This document shows, piece after piece, positions 1-6,568 of a stretch of 16,437 nucleotides of DNA. The notes beneath the pieces were generated by a model. That model saw only the letters and a list, made by a program, of their open reading frames with translations. It was not told where the DNA came from and searched no databases. A program made the translations under genes and the position numbers. The DNA is from Clostridiales bacterium UBA6388 (GTDB taxonomy: Bacteria; Bacillota; Clostridia; Oscillospirales; Oscillospiraceae), in the NCBI GenBank assembly GCA_002437575.1, contig DJQK01000117.1, forward strand, positions 1-16,437, read 5' to 3'. How positions within the stretch are numbered: position 1 is the stretch's first letter; each line of letters starts with the position of its first letter.

Positions 1-1
1 G

Positions 2-433
2 CACAGCGGCAAGCGTGGCCGTGGGACGGACAAGGCAAAAATCGTAGTGGCGCTGTCAAAAACGGAAAATGAGGCGGCACTGTTTACGCGGATGCAGGTC
101 GTGGAAGACGTCACCGGCGGCACGCTCAAGCAGGTCGTTGACGAAACTGTTGCACCGGGTGCAAAAATCGAATGCGACGGCTACAGAAGCTACCGGAATC
201 TGTCCGGCGTTACGCTGGATGCGAAAAAGTACGAAACCGGCGACCTGCACTGGCTGCACAAGACCATCAGCAACCTGAAAGCCTTCCTGCTGGGAACCTA
301 TCACGGCCGCTGCCAACAGCTCCAGGCGTACTTGGACGAATTTTGCTTCCGCTTCAATCGCAGAAAAACCGGAGATCAGATCTTCAGCCGCCTCGCAAGG
401 GCCGTAGCGACATCTTGTGCCCAGCTGCGTTAA
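2..433 (+). CDS. IS1595-family (ISXO2-like) transposase, C-terminal part, cut by the window edge
   Basis: The frame is open from the first bases of the window, so the true start lies outside; the visible 143 codons are the DDE-type catalytic half. The stretch reading GRGTDKAKIVVALS, then ECDGYRSY, then WLHKTISNLKAFLLGTYHG and YLDEFCFRFNRR, is typical of IS1595/ISXO2-like transposases. In this family the second catalytic Asp lies in the CDGYRSY segment and the Asn of ISNLK takes the place of the usual Glu; both are present. The enzyme would cut and join the ends of its own insertion sequence. The C-terminus ends normally at TAA, so this half is not visibly broken. Whether the gene is intact upstream cannot be judged. 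I could not identify the right terminal inverted repeat in the following 120 bases, so the edge of the element is unresolved. Confidence 0.85.
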   Translation, partial: HSGKRGRGTDKAKIVVALSKTENEAALFTRMQVVEDVTGGTLKQVVDETVAPGAKIECDGYRSYRNLSGVTLDAKKYETGDLHWLHKTISNLKAFLLGTYHGRCQQLQAYLDEFCFRFNRRKTGDQIFSRLARAVATSCAQLR

Positions 434-552
434 GCCGATAAGCACAAAAAGATTTTGAACAGCAACCAGTCGCGGCGGTGTTTTATTTGAGCGGCTGCCT
501 GGCCGTGGCCCGAGGGCCATTGTTTTTTCTGGCGGCCTTCACCAGGAAACGA
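434..552. other. Non-coding gap between transposase and muramidase gene
   Basis: This gap must hold the right end of the insertion sequence and the 3' flank of the minus-strand muramidase gene. I see one short hairpin with a T run (506-528, listed separately) but no convincing terminal repeat, target duplication or small gene. Confidence 0.5.
506..528 (+). terminator. Possible intrinsic terminator downstream of the transposase
   Basis: TGGCC (506-510) pairs with GGCCA (515-519) around a CGAG loop, followed by TTG and six T residues. The stem is only 5 bp, or 6 bp with a very tight loop, so it is a weak candidate. The T run lies on the plus-strand side, so it would end plus-strand transcripts from the insertion sequence before they oppose the muramidase gene. 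Confidence 0.45.
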
Positions 553-1428
553 TCAATGCTTTGCCTTCAAAAACGCAAGATTCAGATCGACATCCGTCGA
601 GATGCCGTCGACCCTTCCATCATTACAGTACTGCCAGAGCTGGAAATGGTATGAAAAGCTCGGGGTGTCGTTGTACTCGGCCAGCCAGAACACGTAGCTT
701 TGCAGGCTCTCGAGGTCAAATTCCTCGTAGCCGAAGCGCTGGTTAAAATAGACGCCCGCGCGATAGCCCGCCTGTTCTACCGTATCGCAGAAGGCGATTG
801 CATTTTTTGTCAGCTGCACCGAGTCCATTTCGTCGGTGCGGGCTTCGGCCTCGATGTCCTCCCAGTCGAAAACGACCGGATAGGAAAGCGGGTAGTCCTT
901 GACCGCGTCCAGCACGAACTGCGCCTCGTCGATGGCCTCCTTTTCATCGAGCGCCTGTGAGAAAAAGTACACGCCGACGTCCAGCCCCGCGGCAAGCGCG
1001 CCTTCGATGTTCTTGGCAAAATACTCGTCCGGCTGAATTTCGCCCTCGGTGTAGCCGCGGTAGCCCACGCGGATCATCGCAAACTCCACGCCGTTGGCCG
1101 CGACGAGCTCCCAGTCGATGTCCTGCTGGTGCGACGACACGTCTACCCCGACCGACGCGACGGTGTCGGAGCTCCGGTAGCGCTTGAAGCCGCCTTCTTC
1201 GTAAAAGCCCTCGGGGTCATAGCTGTTTTCCTCGACCGTGGGGCCAAGCTCTGCGGGCTCGACAGGCGTTTGCTCCTGCGTCTGCGCAGGGCCGACGGTG
1301 CGGCCGGAATACGAGCCGACCTTTCTGACAAGCGACACCGTGCACCAGAGCATGGCGGCAGCAAGCACGATGCACAATAGGATCAGGATCAGGCGCGTCC
1401 GCCCGATCCGGCTGCGGCGTTGTTTCAT
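553..1428 (-). CDS. Membrane-anchored GH25 family muramidase (lysozyme)
   Basis: This 291-residue protein is a glycoside hydrolase family 25 enzyme, which cleaves the MurNAc-GlcNAc bond of peptidoglycan. Residues about 12-34 form one hydrophobic segment after a basic N-terminus (signal anchor). A Pro/Glu-rich linker follows to about residue 90, and the GH25 barrel fills the rest, so the catalytic part should be outside the membrane. Expected family landmarks are present: GVDVSSHQ with Asp96, the D-x-E pair in VFDWED (Asp188, Glu190), and the C-terminal QLWQY...VDLN signature near 264-283. No LysM or SH3 wall-binding domain is present. The ATG at 1428 is chosen because GGGAG lies 7 bases upstream; a TTG six codons earlier in the same frame is less likely. 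It is a single gene divergent from the CapA-like gene. A cell-wall remodelling role fits better than a phage lysin, since no phage genes are nearby (inference). Confidence 0.92.
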   Translation of the reverse strand: MKQRRSRIGRTRLILILLCIVLAAAMLWCTVSLVRKVGSYSGRTVGPAQTQEQTPVEPAELGPTVEENSYDPEGFYEEGGFKRYRSSDTVASVGVDVSSHQQDIDWELVAANGVEFAMIRVGYRGYTEGEIQPDEYFAKNIEGALAAGLDVGVYFFSQALDEKEAIDEAQFVLDAVKDYPLSYPVVFDWEDIEAEARTDEMDSVQLTKNAIAFCDTVEQAGYRAGVYFNQRFGYEEFDLESLQSYVFWLAEYNDTPSFSYHFQLWQYCNDGRVDGISTDVDLNLAFLKAKH

Positions 1429-1458
1429 GGAATGCTCCCTTTGCAAAAGATTGTTTCT

Positions 1459-1487
1459 ATTTTAACACATTTGAGGCCATTCGCCAA
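1459..1487 (-). promoter_or_regulatory. Promoter of the GH25 muramidase gene
   Basis: On the minus strand, TTGGCG (plus coordinates 1482-1487) is followed by exactly 17 bases and TAAAAT (1459-1464). This is a good vegetative-sigma match, about 30 bases upstream of the chosen ATG. It lies back-to-back with the promoter of the CapA-like gene. Confidence 0.7.
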
Positions 1488-1529
1488 GTCCCTGTTCGTT
1501 TCGACTTTCCCCGCGGGAGAAATTCCCCA

Positions 1530-1558
1530 TTGTGCAAATTTGCGCGGTATAGTATAAT
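1530..1558 (+). promoter_or_regulatory. Promoter of the CapA-like / DUF3786 gene pair
   Basis: TTGTGC (1530-1535), a 17-base spacer and a perfect TATAAT (1553-1558) form a sigma-A-type promoter. The start codon at 1612 lies about 50 bases downstream. The -35 box is weak (first three bases plus C), but the -10 box and spacing are ideal. Confidence 0.75.
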
Positions 1559-1611
1559 GAGTAAAAAATCCGCGAAAACCGGTGGCTTTTTCTGCCGGGA
1601 AAGGAGCTTTT

Positions 1612-2937
1612 ATGGACGAACAGGAATTTGAGCGCGACGAGCAATTGCTCGAAGCCCGGCGTCTCAAGCGTCTTGAGCAGCGCCGCCGCCGCAAATTGCA
1701 GCAGCGCATCGTGCTCGGCGTGCTGCTGGTGATCCTCGTTTTATCTCTGGTGCTGATCGTTCGCGGCTGCAAGAGCCGCAGTGCCGCAGACGATCAGGTC
1801 CAGCCCGGCGAGACGGCCTCCCAGCCGGACGAGGCCGCTTCTGTCGTGCCGACCGAGCCGGACACCACCGTCACCATTGCCGCAGTGGGCGACATTATGA
1901 TGTACGACGAGCAGCTGGAAGCCGCCAAACAGGCCGACGGCACATACGATTTTACCTCGAGCTTTGCCGCCGTCTCCGGCACCACCATCTCCGCAGACCT
2001 CACCGTGGGAAACCTCGAACTCAACTTCTGCGGCGAGCCCTATTCCGGAAAGCCCGATTTCCGTGCGCCGGAGTCTCTGGCCAAAACGCTTGCGTCCATC
2101 GGCTTTGACGTGATGCAGACGGCCAACACCTACTCCATCCAGAACGGCCTTTCGGGGCTCAAGAGCACCATCCGGTACCTGGACGCTGCGGGGCTTTCCC
2201 ACGTCGGCACCTACGCCGCGCCAGACGACAAAGCAAGCCTCGGCGGCGTGCTTCTGAAAAACGTCAACGGCGTCAAGGTCGCCTTCTTCGCCTACACAAA
2301 GGGGCTCAACAGTCTGACGCTTCCGGAGGGCGAAGAGTACGCGGTGGACGTTCTGTACACCGACTACGCCTCGGACTTCAACAAGATCAACGAGTCCGCG
2401 CTTCTGGACTCCGTAAACGCGGCAAAGGCGCTTTCGCCGGACGTGATCATCGCGATGCTCCACTGGGGCAGCGAAGCAGACTCCACGGTCACAGACTCGC
2501 AGAAGAAGATCAAGGACCTGCTCTTTGAAAACGGCGTCGACGCGATCATCGGCTCGCACTCGCACATCGTCGGGCCCATGGAGGAAGAGACGGTCACGAC
2601 CGTCGACGGCGTGGAGAAGACCTGCTTCGTCGCCTACAGCCTCGGCAATTTCTTCTCCGCGATGGACGACAGCTACGCGAAAAACTGCCGCCAGTCGGTC
2701 GTCTTAAACCTCTCGTTTACAAAAAACGGCCAGACCGGCGCGACGAGCCTGTCTGATATCAGCTATACGCCCCTTTATATCATGGACCACGGCGAGGGAG
2801 AATCACCGCGCTATGAGATCCTTCCCATCCGCAGCGCCATCAACTCCGGCCTCTTCCCGGACATGGAAAAAACGTTCACCGACGCCATTGCCCAGCTCCG
2901 CGCCGCAACGGCCTCGGACTATGACTCCGGCAAATAA
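1612..2937 (+). CDS. Membrane-anchored CapA family (PGA_cap, metallophosphatase-fold) protein with altered motif
   Basis: This 441-residue protein has a charged cytoplasmic N-terminus, one membrane segment (about residues 32-50), a short acidic linker and an extracellular CapA/PGA_cap domain from about residue 85. CapA proteins take part in poly-gamma-glutamate capsule formation, but most homologues outside capsule operons have no known role. Visible landmarks are GDIMM (Asp94), NLE (Asn134, Glu136), LHWGSE (His284), GSHSHIVGPME (His316, His318) and YSLGNFF (about 343-349). The family's usual ANNH block is replaced by ANTY at 171-174, which may remove a metal ligand and the catalytic His (see findings). 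ATG 1612 is chosen over the in-frame upstream start at 1582 because AAAGGAG lies 5 bases before it. No capB, capC or capE gene is nearby, so a capsule function is not supported. The DUF3786 gene follows after 12 bases. Confidence 0.88.
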   Translation: MDEQEFERDEQLLEARRLKRLEQRRRRKLQQRIVLGVLLVILVLSLVLIVRGCKSRSAADDQVQPGETASQPDEAASVVPTEPDTTVTIAAVGDIMMYDEQLEAAKQADGTYDFTSSFAAVSGTTISADLTVGNLELNFCGEPYSGKPDFRAPESLAKTLASIGFDVMQTANTYSIQNGLSGLKSTIRYLDAAGLSHVGTYAAPDDKASLGGVLLKNVNGVKVAFFAYTKGLNSLTLPEGEEYAVDVLYTDYASDFNKINESALLDSVNAAKALSPDVIIAMLHWGSEADSTVTDSQKKIKDLLFENGVDAIIGSHSHIVGPMEEETVTTVDGVEKTCFVAYSLGNFFSAMDDSYAKNCRQSVVLNLSFTKNGQTGATSLSDISYTPLYIMDHGEGESPRYEILPIRSAINSGLFPDMEKTFTDAIAQLRAATASDYDSGK

Positions 2938-2949
2938 GGGGGGGACGCT

Positions 2950-3591
2950 ATGGCACAGTCCAATTACGATAAAACGCTCTCGCGGATGCCGGGAGAATTT
3001 CTGCGGTACGATCAGGCGCGGATGATCCGGATGTTCTGCCCGGAAAACGACGCGTCGTACCTCTATCTCCGCTTTCTCGACAGGCGCTACCGCGTCTCGC
3101 GCACGGAAGGGACGATCGAATGGCAAAGCGGAAACGACTGGCTTCCGGCGGGCTTTCTCGACGCGATGACGATCTACGATCTGCTTTGCTGCGCAAAAGA
3201 CGGCGCGCGGCTTCTCGGCAGGTACTGCCAGGCCGAAAATCTTCCCGGCACGATGCACGGCGCGAACCCGGCAAAAGGCGCGTTTGACGATTTTGCCGTC
3301 AGCTGCGACAAAGACCCGGCCAAGCTCCGCGCGGCGTGCGAAGCGCTCTCGGGCCGCGATCTTCACACGGGAGAGCTTTCGTTCGAGATCCCGATGTTCG
3401 ATTTTCTGCCCGTCGTCGTGCAGTTCTGGTCGTCGGACGACGAATTCCCGCCGGTCTTCAAGCTCATGTGGGACGAAAATGTGCTTTCCTTCCTGCGCTT
3501 TGAGACCGTCTGCTATGCCGCACAGTTTTTGGTCACAAGGCTGCAAAGCCATATGGGCCTGCCGGAAACAAATTCGGAGGGGCATATGTAA
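2950..3591 (+). CDS. DUF3786 domain protein
   Basis: This soluble 213-residue protein matches, by my reading, the DUF3786 family of uncharacterised proteins common in anaerobes. Typical features are the segment DWLPAGFLDAMTIYDLLC near 64-80, the conserved hydrophobic stretch FEIPMFDFLPVVVQFW near 144-160 and FPPVFKLMWDENVLSFLRFET near 166-187. There is no signal peptide, membrane segment or catalytic motif I can name. The start follows a run of seven G residues that can serve as the ribosome binding site, 12 bases after the CapA-like stop, so the two are probably co-transcribed. A terminator follows directly. The function is unknown and the pairing with a CapA-like protein does not clarify it. 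Confidence 0.82.
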   Translation: MAQSNYDKTLSRMPGEFLRYDQARMIRMFCPENDASYLYLRFLDRRYRVSRTEGTIEWQSGNDWLPAGFLDAMTIYDLLCCAKDGARLLGRYCQAENLPGTMHGANPAKGAFDDFAVSCDKDPAKLRAACEALSGRDLHTGELSFEIPMFDFLPVVVQFWSSDDEFPPVFKLMWDENVLSFLRFETVCYAAQFLVTRLQSHMGLPETNSEGHM

Positions 3592-3628
3592 AAGCCCGGG
3601 AGAAGCGATTTGCTTCTCCCGGGTTTTT
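3591..3628 (+). terminator. Intrinsic terminator after the DUF3786 gene
   Basis: CCCGGGAGAAGC (3595-3606) and GCTTCTCCCGGG (3612-3623) form a perfect 12-bp stem with a 5-base loop, followed by five T residues. The preceding A residues extend the stem into the T run. It starts at the stop codon. Confidence 0.95.
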
Positions 3629-3647
3629 ATTTCCGGTATTCTGCCTT

Positions 3648-3673
3648 CAAAAACAGGGCGGCTTTCGCCGCCC
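3648..3673 (-). terminator. Intrinsic terminator of the minus-strand membrane protein gene
   Basis: Read on the minus strand, GGGCGGC and GCCGCCC (plus 3656-3662 and 3667-3673) form a 7-bp stem closed by a GAAA tetraloop, followed by TGTTTTTG. It lies 9 bases after the stop codon and converges with the plus-strand terminator at 3591-3628. Confidence 0.9.
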
Positions 3674-3682
3674 ATTCAAACC

Positions 3683-4378
3683 CTATTTTCCGTTGCCCAG
3701 CGCCTGCATGGCGTACACCAGACAGAACGCCGCGCCGGCGCCGTAGACGAGCATTCCGGCGGGAGTCTGTCCGGCCATTGCCGTTAAGCCGAAGAAGGTG
3801 CCGGCCATGCTGTAAAAGCACAGACGCCGCCTTGCGCCGTGGTCAAACGAAAAGCTTGCCGCGTGATACGTGCTGATCATGAAGCAGATGAGCGCGAACA
3901 GGCAGAAGCAGTAGTCCAGGATCGCCGGGTCCTGCATCCAGCGGCGAAAATCGCGGAACAGCCAGCACACGAAAAACAGGATCGCCGGAACGTAAAACAC
4001 AGCCGCAGGCGTCTTGCCGCGCAGCCGGAACACGCCGGCCGCCAAAAGCGAGAGCGCCGCCGCAAGGCCCAGCACGCACGTCAGCTGCACGAACCAGCCG
4101 CCATCTGCAAAGCGCAGCACACAGCCCGCGCCGAGCGCGATGCAGGCCAGTACCGTCAGCACGAGGTCTAGCCGCATCACGTGGAACACCTCGTCGTACC
4201 GCGCCCGTTTTTCCAGCGTCGCCGCCGCCAGCCAGAACACCAGCGCCATCAGCACGCTGAAGGCGATCAGCGGGATCGCGCTGCCGCCGGAGCGCAGGGT
4301 GGCGTTAAAGAAATAGCCCAGAAGCCCTGCCAGCAGGCTGAGCCAGGATACCTTCGAAAAACCGGTTTTGCGCATCAT
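3683..4378 (-). CDS. Polytopic membrane protein of unknown function
   Basis: I do not recognise a named family. The 231-residue protein is mostly hydrophobic, with about seven to eight predicted membrane segments (roughly residues 12-27, 33-52, 70-90, 96-117, 125-143, 153-172, 184-200 and 205-225). A conspicuous charged and aromatic loop sits near the middle (RDFRRW), followed by STYHAASFSFDHGARRR around 170-188, which may be the conserved core. The frame is open further upstream to 4447, but the likely -10 box (4409-4422) lies inside that extension, so ATG 4378 is preferred; it is the first of two adjacent Met codons. Its ribosome binding site (AAAGGGA) is about 12 bases away, a little far. 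It is monocistronic, with its own terminator. Confidence 0.72.
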   Translation of the reverse strand: MMRKTGFSKVSWLSLLAGLLGYFFNATLRSGGSAIPLIAFSVLMALVFWLAAATLEKRARYDEVFHVMRLDLVLTVLACIALGAGCVLRFADGGWFVQLTCVLGLAAALSLLAAGVFRLRGKTPAAVFYVPAILFFVCWLFRDFRRWMQDPAILDYCFCLFALICFMISTYHAASFSFDHGARRRLCFYSMAGTFFGLTAMAGQTPAGMLVYGAGAAFCLVYAMQALGNGK

Positions 4379-4408
4379 GCCGAACGTCCATCCCTTTCGC
4401 TTTATCTG

Positions 4409-4422
4409 ATTATAGTATAGCA
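4409..4422 (-). promoter_or_regulatory. Probable extended -10 promoter of the membrane protein gene
   Basis: On the minus strand the sequence TGCTATACTATAAT holds a TGnTATACT extended -10 element and an overlapping perfect TATAAT. I see no good -35 box at 16-18 bases, which fits an extended -10 promoter. It is about 30 bases upstream of the chosen ATG and divergent from the rimP promoter. Confidence 0.55.
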
Positions 4423-4547
4423 TATCGCGTTCGCGTTTTACAGACAAAATCGTGTGAATTTTTTGAAAACAGCGCGATGCGCGGGCGCGCTTTTGAAAAA
4501 AAGACGGAAAAAGGCCGGGATTTTCCCTAAAAACCGTGAGATTCCGC

Positions 4548-4576
4548 TTGCATTTTCCGGCGCCAGATGGTATAAT
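4548..4576 (+). promoter_or_regulatory. Promoter of the rimP-nusA-infB operon
   Basis: TTGCAT (4548-4553), a 17-base spacer and a perfect TATAAT (4571-4576) form a strong sigma-A-type promoter. It precedes the leader hairpin and rimP. No other strong promoter is obvious until the one before the MATE gene, so it probably drives all nine genes. Confidence 0.8.
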
Positions 4577-4579
4577 CCA

Positions 4580-4593
4580 ACTATCTTGATAGT
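4580..4593. promoter_or_regulatory. Short inverted repeat at the rimP transcription start
   Basis: ACTATC and GATAGT flank a TT centre, 3 bases after the -10 box, so the inferred start point lies within it. It could be an operator or a weak 5' hairpin; it is short enough to be chance. Confidence 0.3.
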
Positions 4594-4604
4594 ATTTTTA
4601 CTGG

Positions 4605-4632
4605 AGAGTGGGGAGTTCTTCCCCACTCTTTC
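4605..4632 (+). terminator. Terminator-like leader hairpin (attenuator candidate) before rimP
   Basis: AGAGTGGGG (4605-4613) pairs perfectly with CCCCACTCT (4621-4629) around a 7-base loop, and TTTCTTG follows. It lies between the operon promoter and the rimP ribosome binding site, so any termination here would control the whole operon. In B. subtilis the rimP leader is reported to contain a NusA-dependent attenuator; the position and shape here fit that arrangement. The T run is interrupted by a C, which suits a terminator needing NusA (inference). Confidence 0.7.
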
Positions 4633-4654
4633 TTGCTGAGAAAGGAAGTTTCAC

Positions 4655-5107
4655 ATGAAGATCACCGAAACCGTCCGGCAGTTTGCCGAGCCTGTGGTGC
4701 AGGCGCACGGGTGCTCGCTGTGGGATGTGGAATACGTCCGCGAGGGCGCAGACTGGTTTTTGCGGCTGTATATCGACAAGCCCGGCGGCGTGGACATCAA
4801 CGACTGCGAGGCCATCTCCCGTGCGGTCGACCCGATCCTCGACGAAAAAGACCCCATCCCCGACAGCTACAGCTTCGAGGTCTGCTCGGCGGGGCTCGAG
4901 CGCGTTTTGAAGCGCCCCGCCGATTTCGAGCAGTTTCTGGGCTCGACGGTGCTTGTGAAGCTTTATAAGCCCGTGGACGGCAAAAAAGAAGTGGTCGGCA
5001 CGCTCACAGGCTACGACGACGGCGCGGTGACGCTGGACGTCGGCGGTAAGGCAGTCCGTTTTGAGAAAAATGAAGCCGCGCTGGTGCGGCTGTATGTGGA
5101 GTTTTAA
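4655..5107 (+). CDS. rimP: Ribosome maturation factor RimP
   Basis: RimP binds the free 30S subunit and helps late 30S assembly. The protein is 150 residues, the normal length. The N-terminal alpha/beta domain (about 1-75) includes GCSLWDVEYV and the DCEAISR segment, followed by FEVCSAGLERVLKRP (about 69-83), the equivalent of the family's EVSSPGLDRPL signature in a slightly diverged form. The C-terminal SH3-like barrel (about 85-150) includes GTLTGYDDGAVTL. The start is set by AAAGGAAG about 7 bases upstream. It is the first gene of the operon, followed by nusA after 18 bases, as in most Firmicutes. Confidence 0.96.
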   Translation: MKITETVRQFAEPVVQAHGCSLWDVEYVREGADWFLRLYIDKPGGVDINDCEAISRAVDPILDEKDPIPDSYSFEVCSAGLERVLKRPADFEQFLGSTVLVKLYKPVDGKKEVVGTLTGYDDGAVTLDVGGKAVRFEKNEAALVRLYVEF

Positions 5108-5125
5108 GGAGGAGTACAGAAAACC

Positions 5126-6262
5126 ATGAACGCTGAAATTTTTGCGGCGCTGGCGCAGCTGGAAAAAGAGCGCGGCATCCCGCAGCAGTACATGATCGAC
5201 AAGATCACGCAGGCCCTCGTCGCGGCCTATAAGAAGGACAAGGAAGGCTACACGGACAATGTGTTCGTCGAAGTCGAAGACGGCGACTTAAAGATGTACG
5301 TGCAGAAAGAAGTCGTTGACGACGTGCTCACGCCCGCAACCGAAATTTCGCTCGACGCGGCGCGGAAGATCAACAAGCACGCCGAGCTCGGAGACCTTGT
5401 CAACGTCGACGTGCGCACGCAGAACTTCGGCCGCATCGCCGCCCAGACCGCCAAGCAGGTCATCATCCAGGGCATCCGTGAAGCAGAGCGCGGCATGATC
5501 TTTGACACCTTCTCGTCCAAAGAGCATGAAATTCTCACCGGCACCGTGCTTCGCATTGCGCCCGACTCCGGCGACATGACCATCCGTCTCGGCGGCAATA
5601 CCAACGACCGCACCGACGCGATGCTCGCCGCCTCCGAACAGGTCAAGGGCGAGAGCTATCATGAGGGCGACATGATCCGCGTCTACGTCGTGGAGGTCCG
5701 CCGGTCGACAAGAGGCCCGCAGGTCATCGTCTCGAGAACGCACCCGGGTCTTGTCAAGAGGCTCTTTGAACTCGAGGTCCCCGAGATCGCGTCGGGGCTC
5801 GTCGAGGTCAAGTCCATCGCCAGAGAAGCCGGCTCGCGCACGAAGATCGCCGTCACCGCCACGCAGGAAAACATCGATCCCGTCGGCGCATGCGTCGGCA
5901 CGAGAGGCGCCAGAGTCGGCGCGGTCGTCGACGAGCTGCACGGCGAAAAAATGGACATCATCGTCTGGTCGGAGGACCCGGCGAAATTCGTGGCCGCGGC
6001 CCTGAGCCCGGCAGACGTCGTTTCCGTGACGGTCCTTCCCGGGATGCAGAAGGCCTGCCGCGTCATCGTCCCGGACGATCAGCTGTCGCTTGCCATCGGC
6101 AAGGAGGGCCAGAATGCGCGTCTTGCCGCGAGACTGACCGGCTATAAGATCGACATCAAGCCCGCCTCCCAGGCCGCGGAGTTTGAGGCCGCAGCGCAGG
6201 AGCAAGCGCCTGCCGCGGAGGAACCGGAAGCGCAGCTGGAAGAGCTGGAAGAGGAAGAATAA
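5126..6262 (+). CDS. nusA: Transcription termination/antitermination factor NusA
   Basis: NusA binds RNA polymerase and controls pausing, intrinsic termination and antitermination. The 378 residues match the Gram-positive form, which lacks the C-terminal acidic repeats of E. coli NusA. Domains in order are: RNA polymerase-binding N-terminal domain (about 1-125), S1 domain (about 133-200, GTVLRIAPDSGDMTIRLG), KH1 (about 230-280, with GACVGTRGARV), and KH2 (about 300-348, with AIGKEGQNARLAARLTGYKIDI). A short acidic Glu/Ala/Pro-rich tail follows (about 352-378). AAGGAGGAG overlaps the rimP stop and sits about 11 bases before the ATG, slightly far but the only good site. NusA may act on the leader hairpin of its own operon (see 4605-4632). 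Confidence 0.98.
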   Translation: MNAEIFAALAQLEKERGIPQQYMIDKITQALVAAYKKDKEGYTDNVFVEVEDGDLKMYVQKEVVDDVLTPATEISLDAARKINKHAELGDLVNVDVRTQNFGRIAAQTAKQVIIQGIREAERGMIFDTFSSKEHEILTGTVLRIAPDSGDMTIRLGGNTNDRTDAMLAASEQVKGESYHEGDMIRVYVVEVRRSTRGPQVIVSRTHPGLVKRLFELEVPEIASGLVEVKSIAREAGSRTKIAVTATQENIDPVGACVGTRGARVGAVVDELHGEKMDIIVWSEDPAKFVAAALSPADVVSVTVLPGMQKACRVIVPDDQLSLAIGKEGQNARLAARLTGYKIDIKPASQAAEFEAAAQEQAPAAEEPEAQLEELEEEE

Positions 6263-6295
6263 CCGTTTTTACCCGGAAGGAGGTATGGAGCCCCG

Positions 6296-6568
6296 ATGCA
6301 AAAGAAAATTCCCATGCGACAGTGTGTCGGCTGCCGCGAAATGCGGCCCAAGAAGGAACTCATTCGCGTGGTCAAGAGCCCGGAGGGAGAGATCAGCCTG
6401 GATTTCCGAGGCAAAGCCCCCGGCCGCGGCGCTTACCTCTGCCCGGACCCGGAGTGCCTGAAAAAGGCGATCCGCGCCAAAGCGCTCGAGCGGGCCTTTG
6501 ACGTAAAAATACCGCAGGAGGTCCTCGACGGCCTCGTGCAGGCAATGGAGGCGCAGCCGCATGAATGA
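6296..6568 (+). CDS. ylxR: YlxR family (DUF448) RNA-binding protein, RnpM type
   Basis: This 90-residue basic protein has the DUF448 pattern: IPMRQCVGC at the N-terminus and GRGAYLCPDPEC at 43-54, with Cys10, Cys13, Cys49 and Cys54 suggesting a metal site or structural cluster. The B. subtilis homologue has been described as an RNase P RNA-binding modulator (RnpM); that role is carried over by family and position only. AAGGAGGT lies about 12 bases before the chosen ATG. Another ATG directly after that site (6284) is out of frame and too close to be used. The gene overlaps ylxQ by 8 bases, the usual arrangement. Confidence 0.93.
   Translation: MQKKIPMRQCVGCREMRPKKELIRVVKSPEGEISLDFRGKAPGRGAYLCPDPECLKKAIRAKALERAFDVKIPQEVLDGLVQAMEAQPHE

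Noticed and set aside
415..447. TTGTGC / GCACAA pair around the transposase stop as an insertion-sequence end or terminator
   Set aside because: Only 6 bp with a 21-base loop, so it is not distinguishable from chance.
1741..2565. Minus-strand open frame opposite the CapA-like gene
   Set aside because: It is a reverse-strand shadow of a well-supported protein, with no recognisable domain.
2803..3675. Minus-strand open frame opposite the DUF3786 gene
   Set aside because: It spans two genes and a strong terminator on the other strand and shows no family motifs.
4463..4500. GC-rich self-complementary stretch (GCGCG...CGCGC between A and T runs) upstream of the rimP promoter
   Set aside because: Low-complexity GCGC repeats pair easily; no gene end is near on either strand that it would terminate.
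5288..6205. Minus-strand open frame opposite nusA
   Set aside because: It is a codon-bias shadow of nusA with no start signals.
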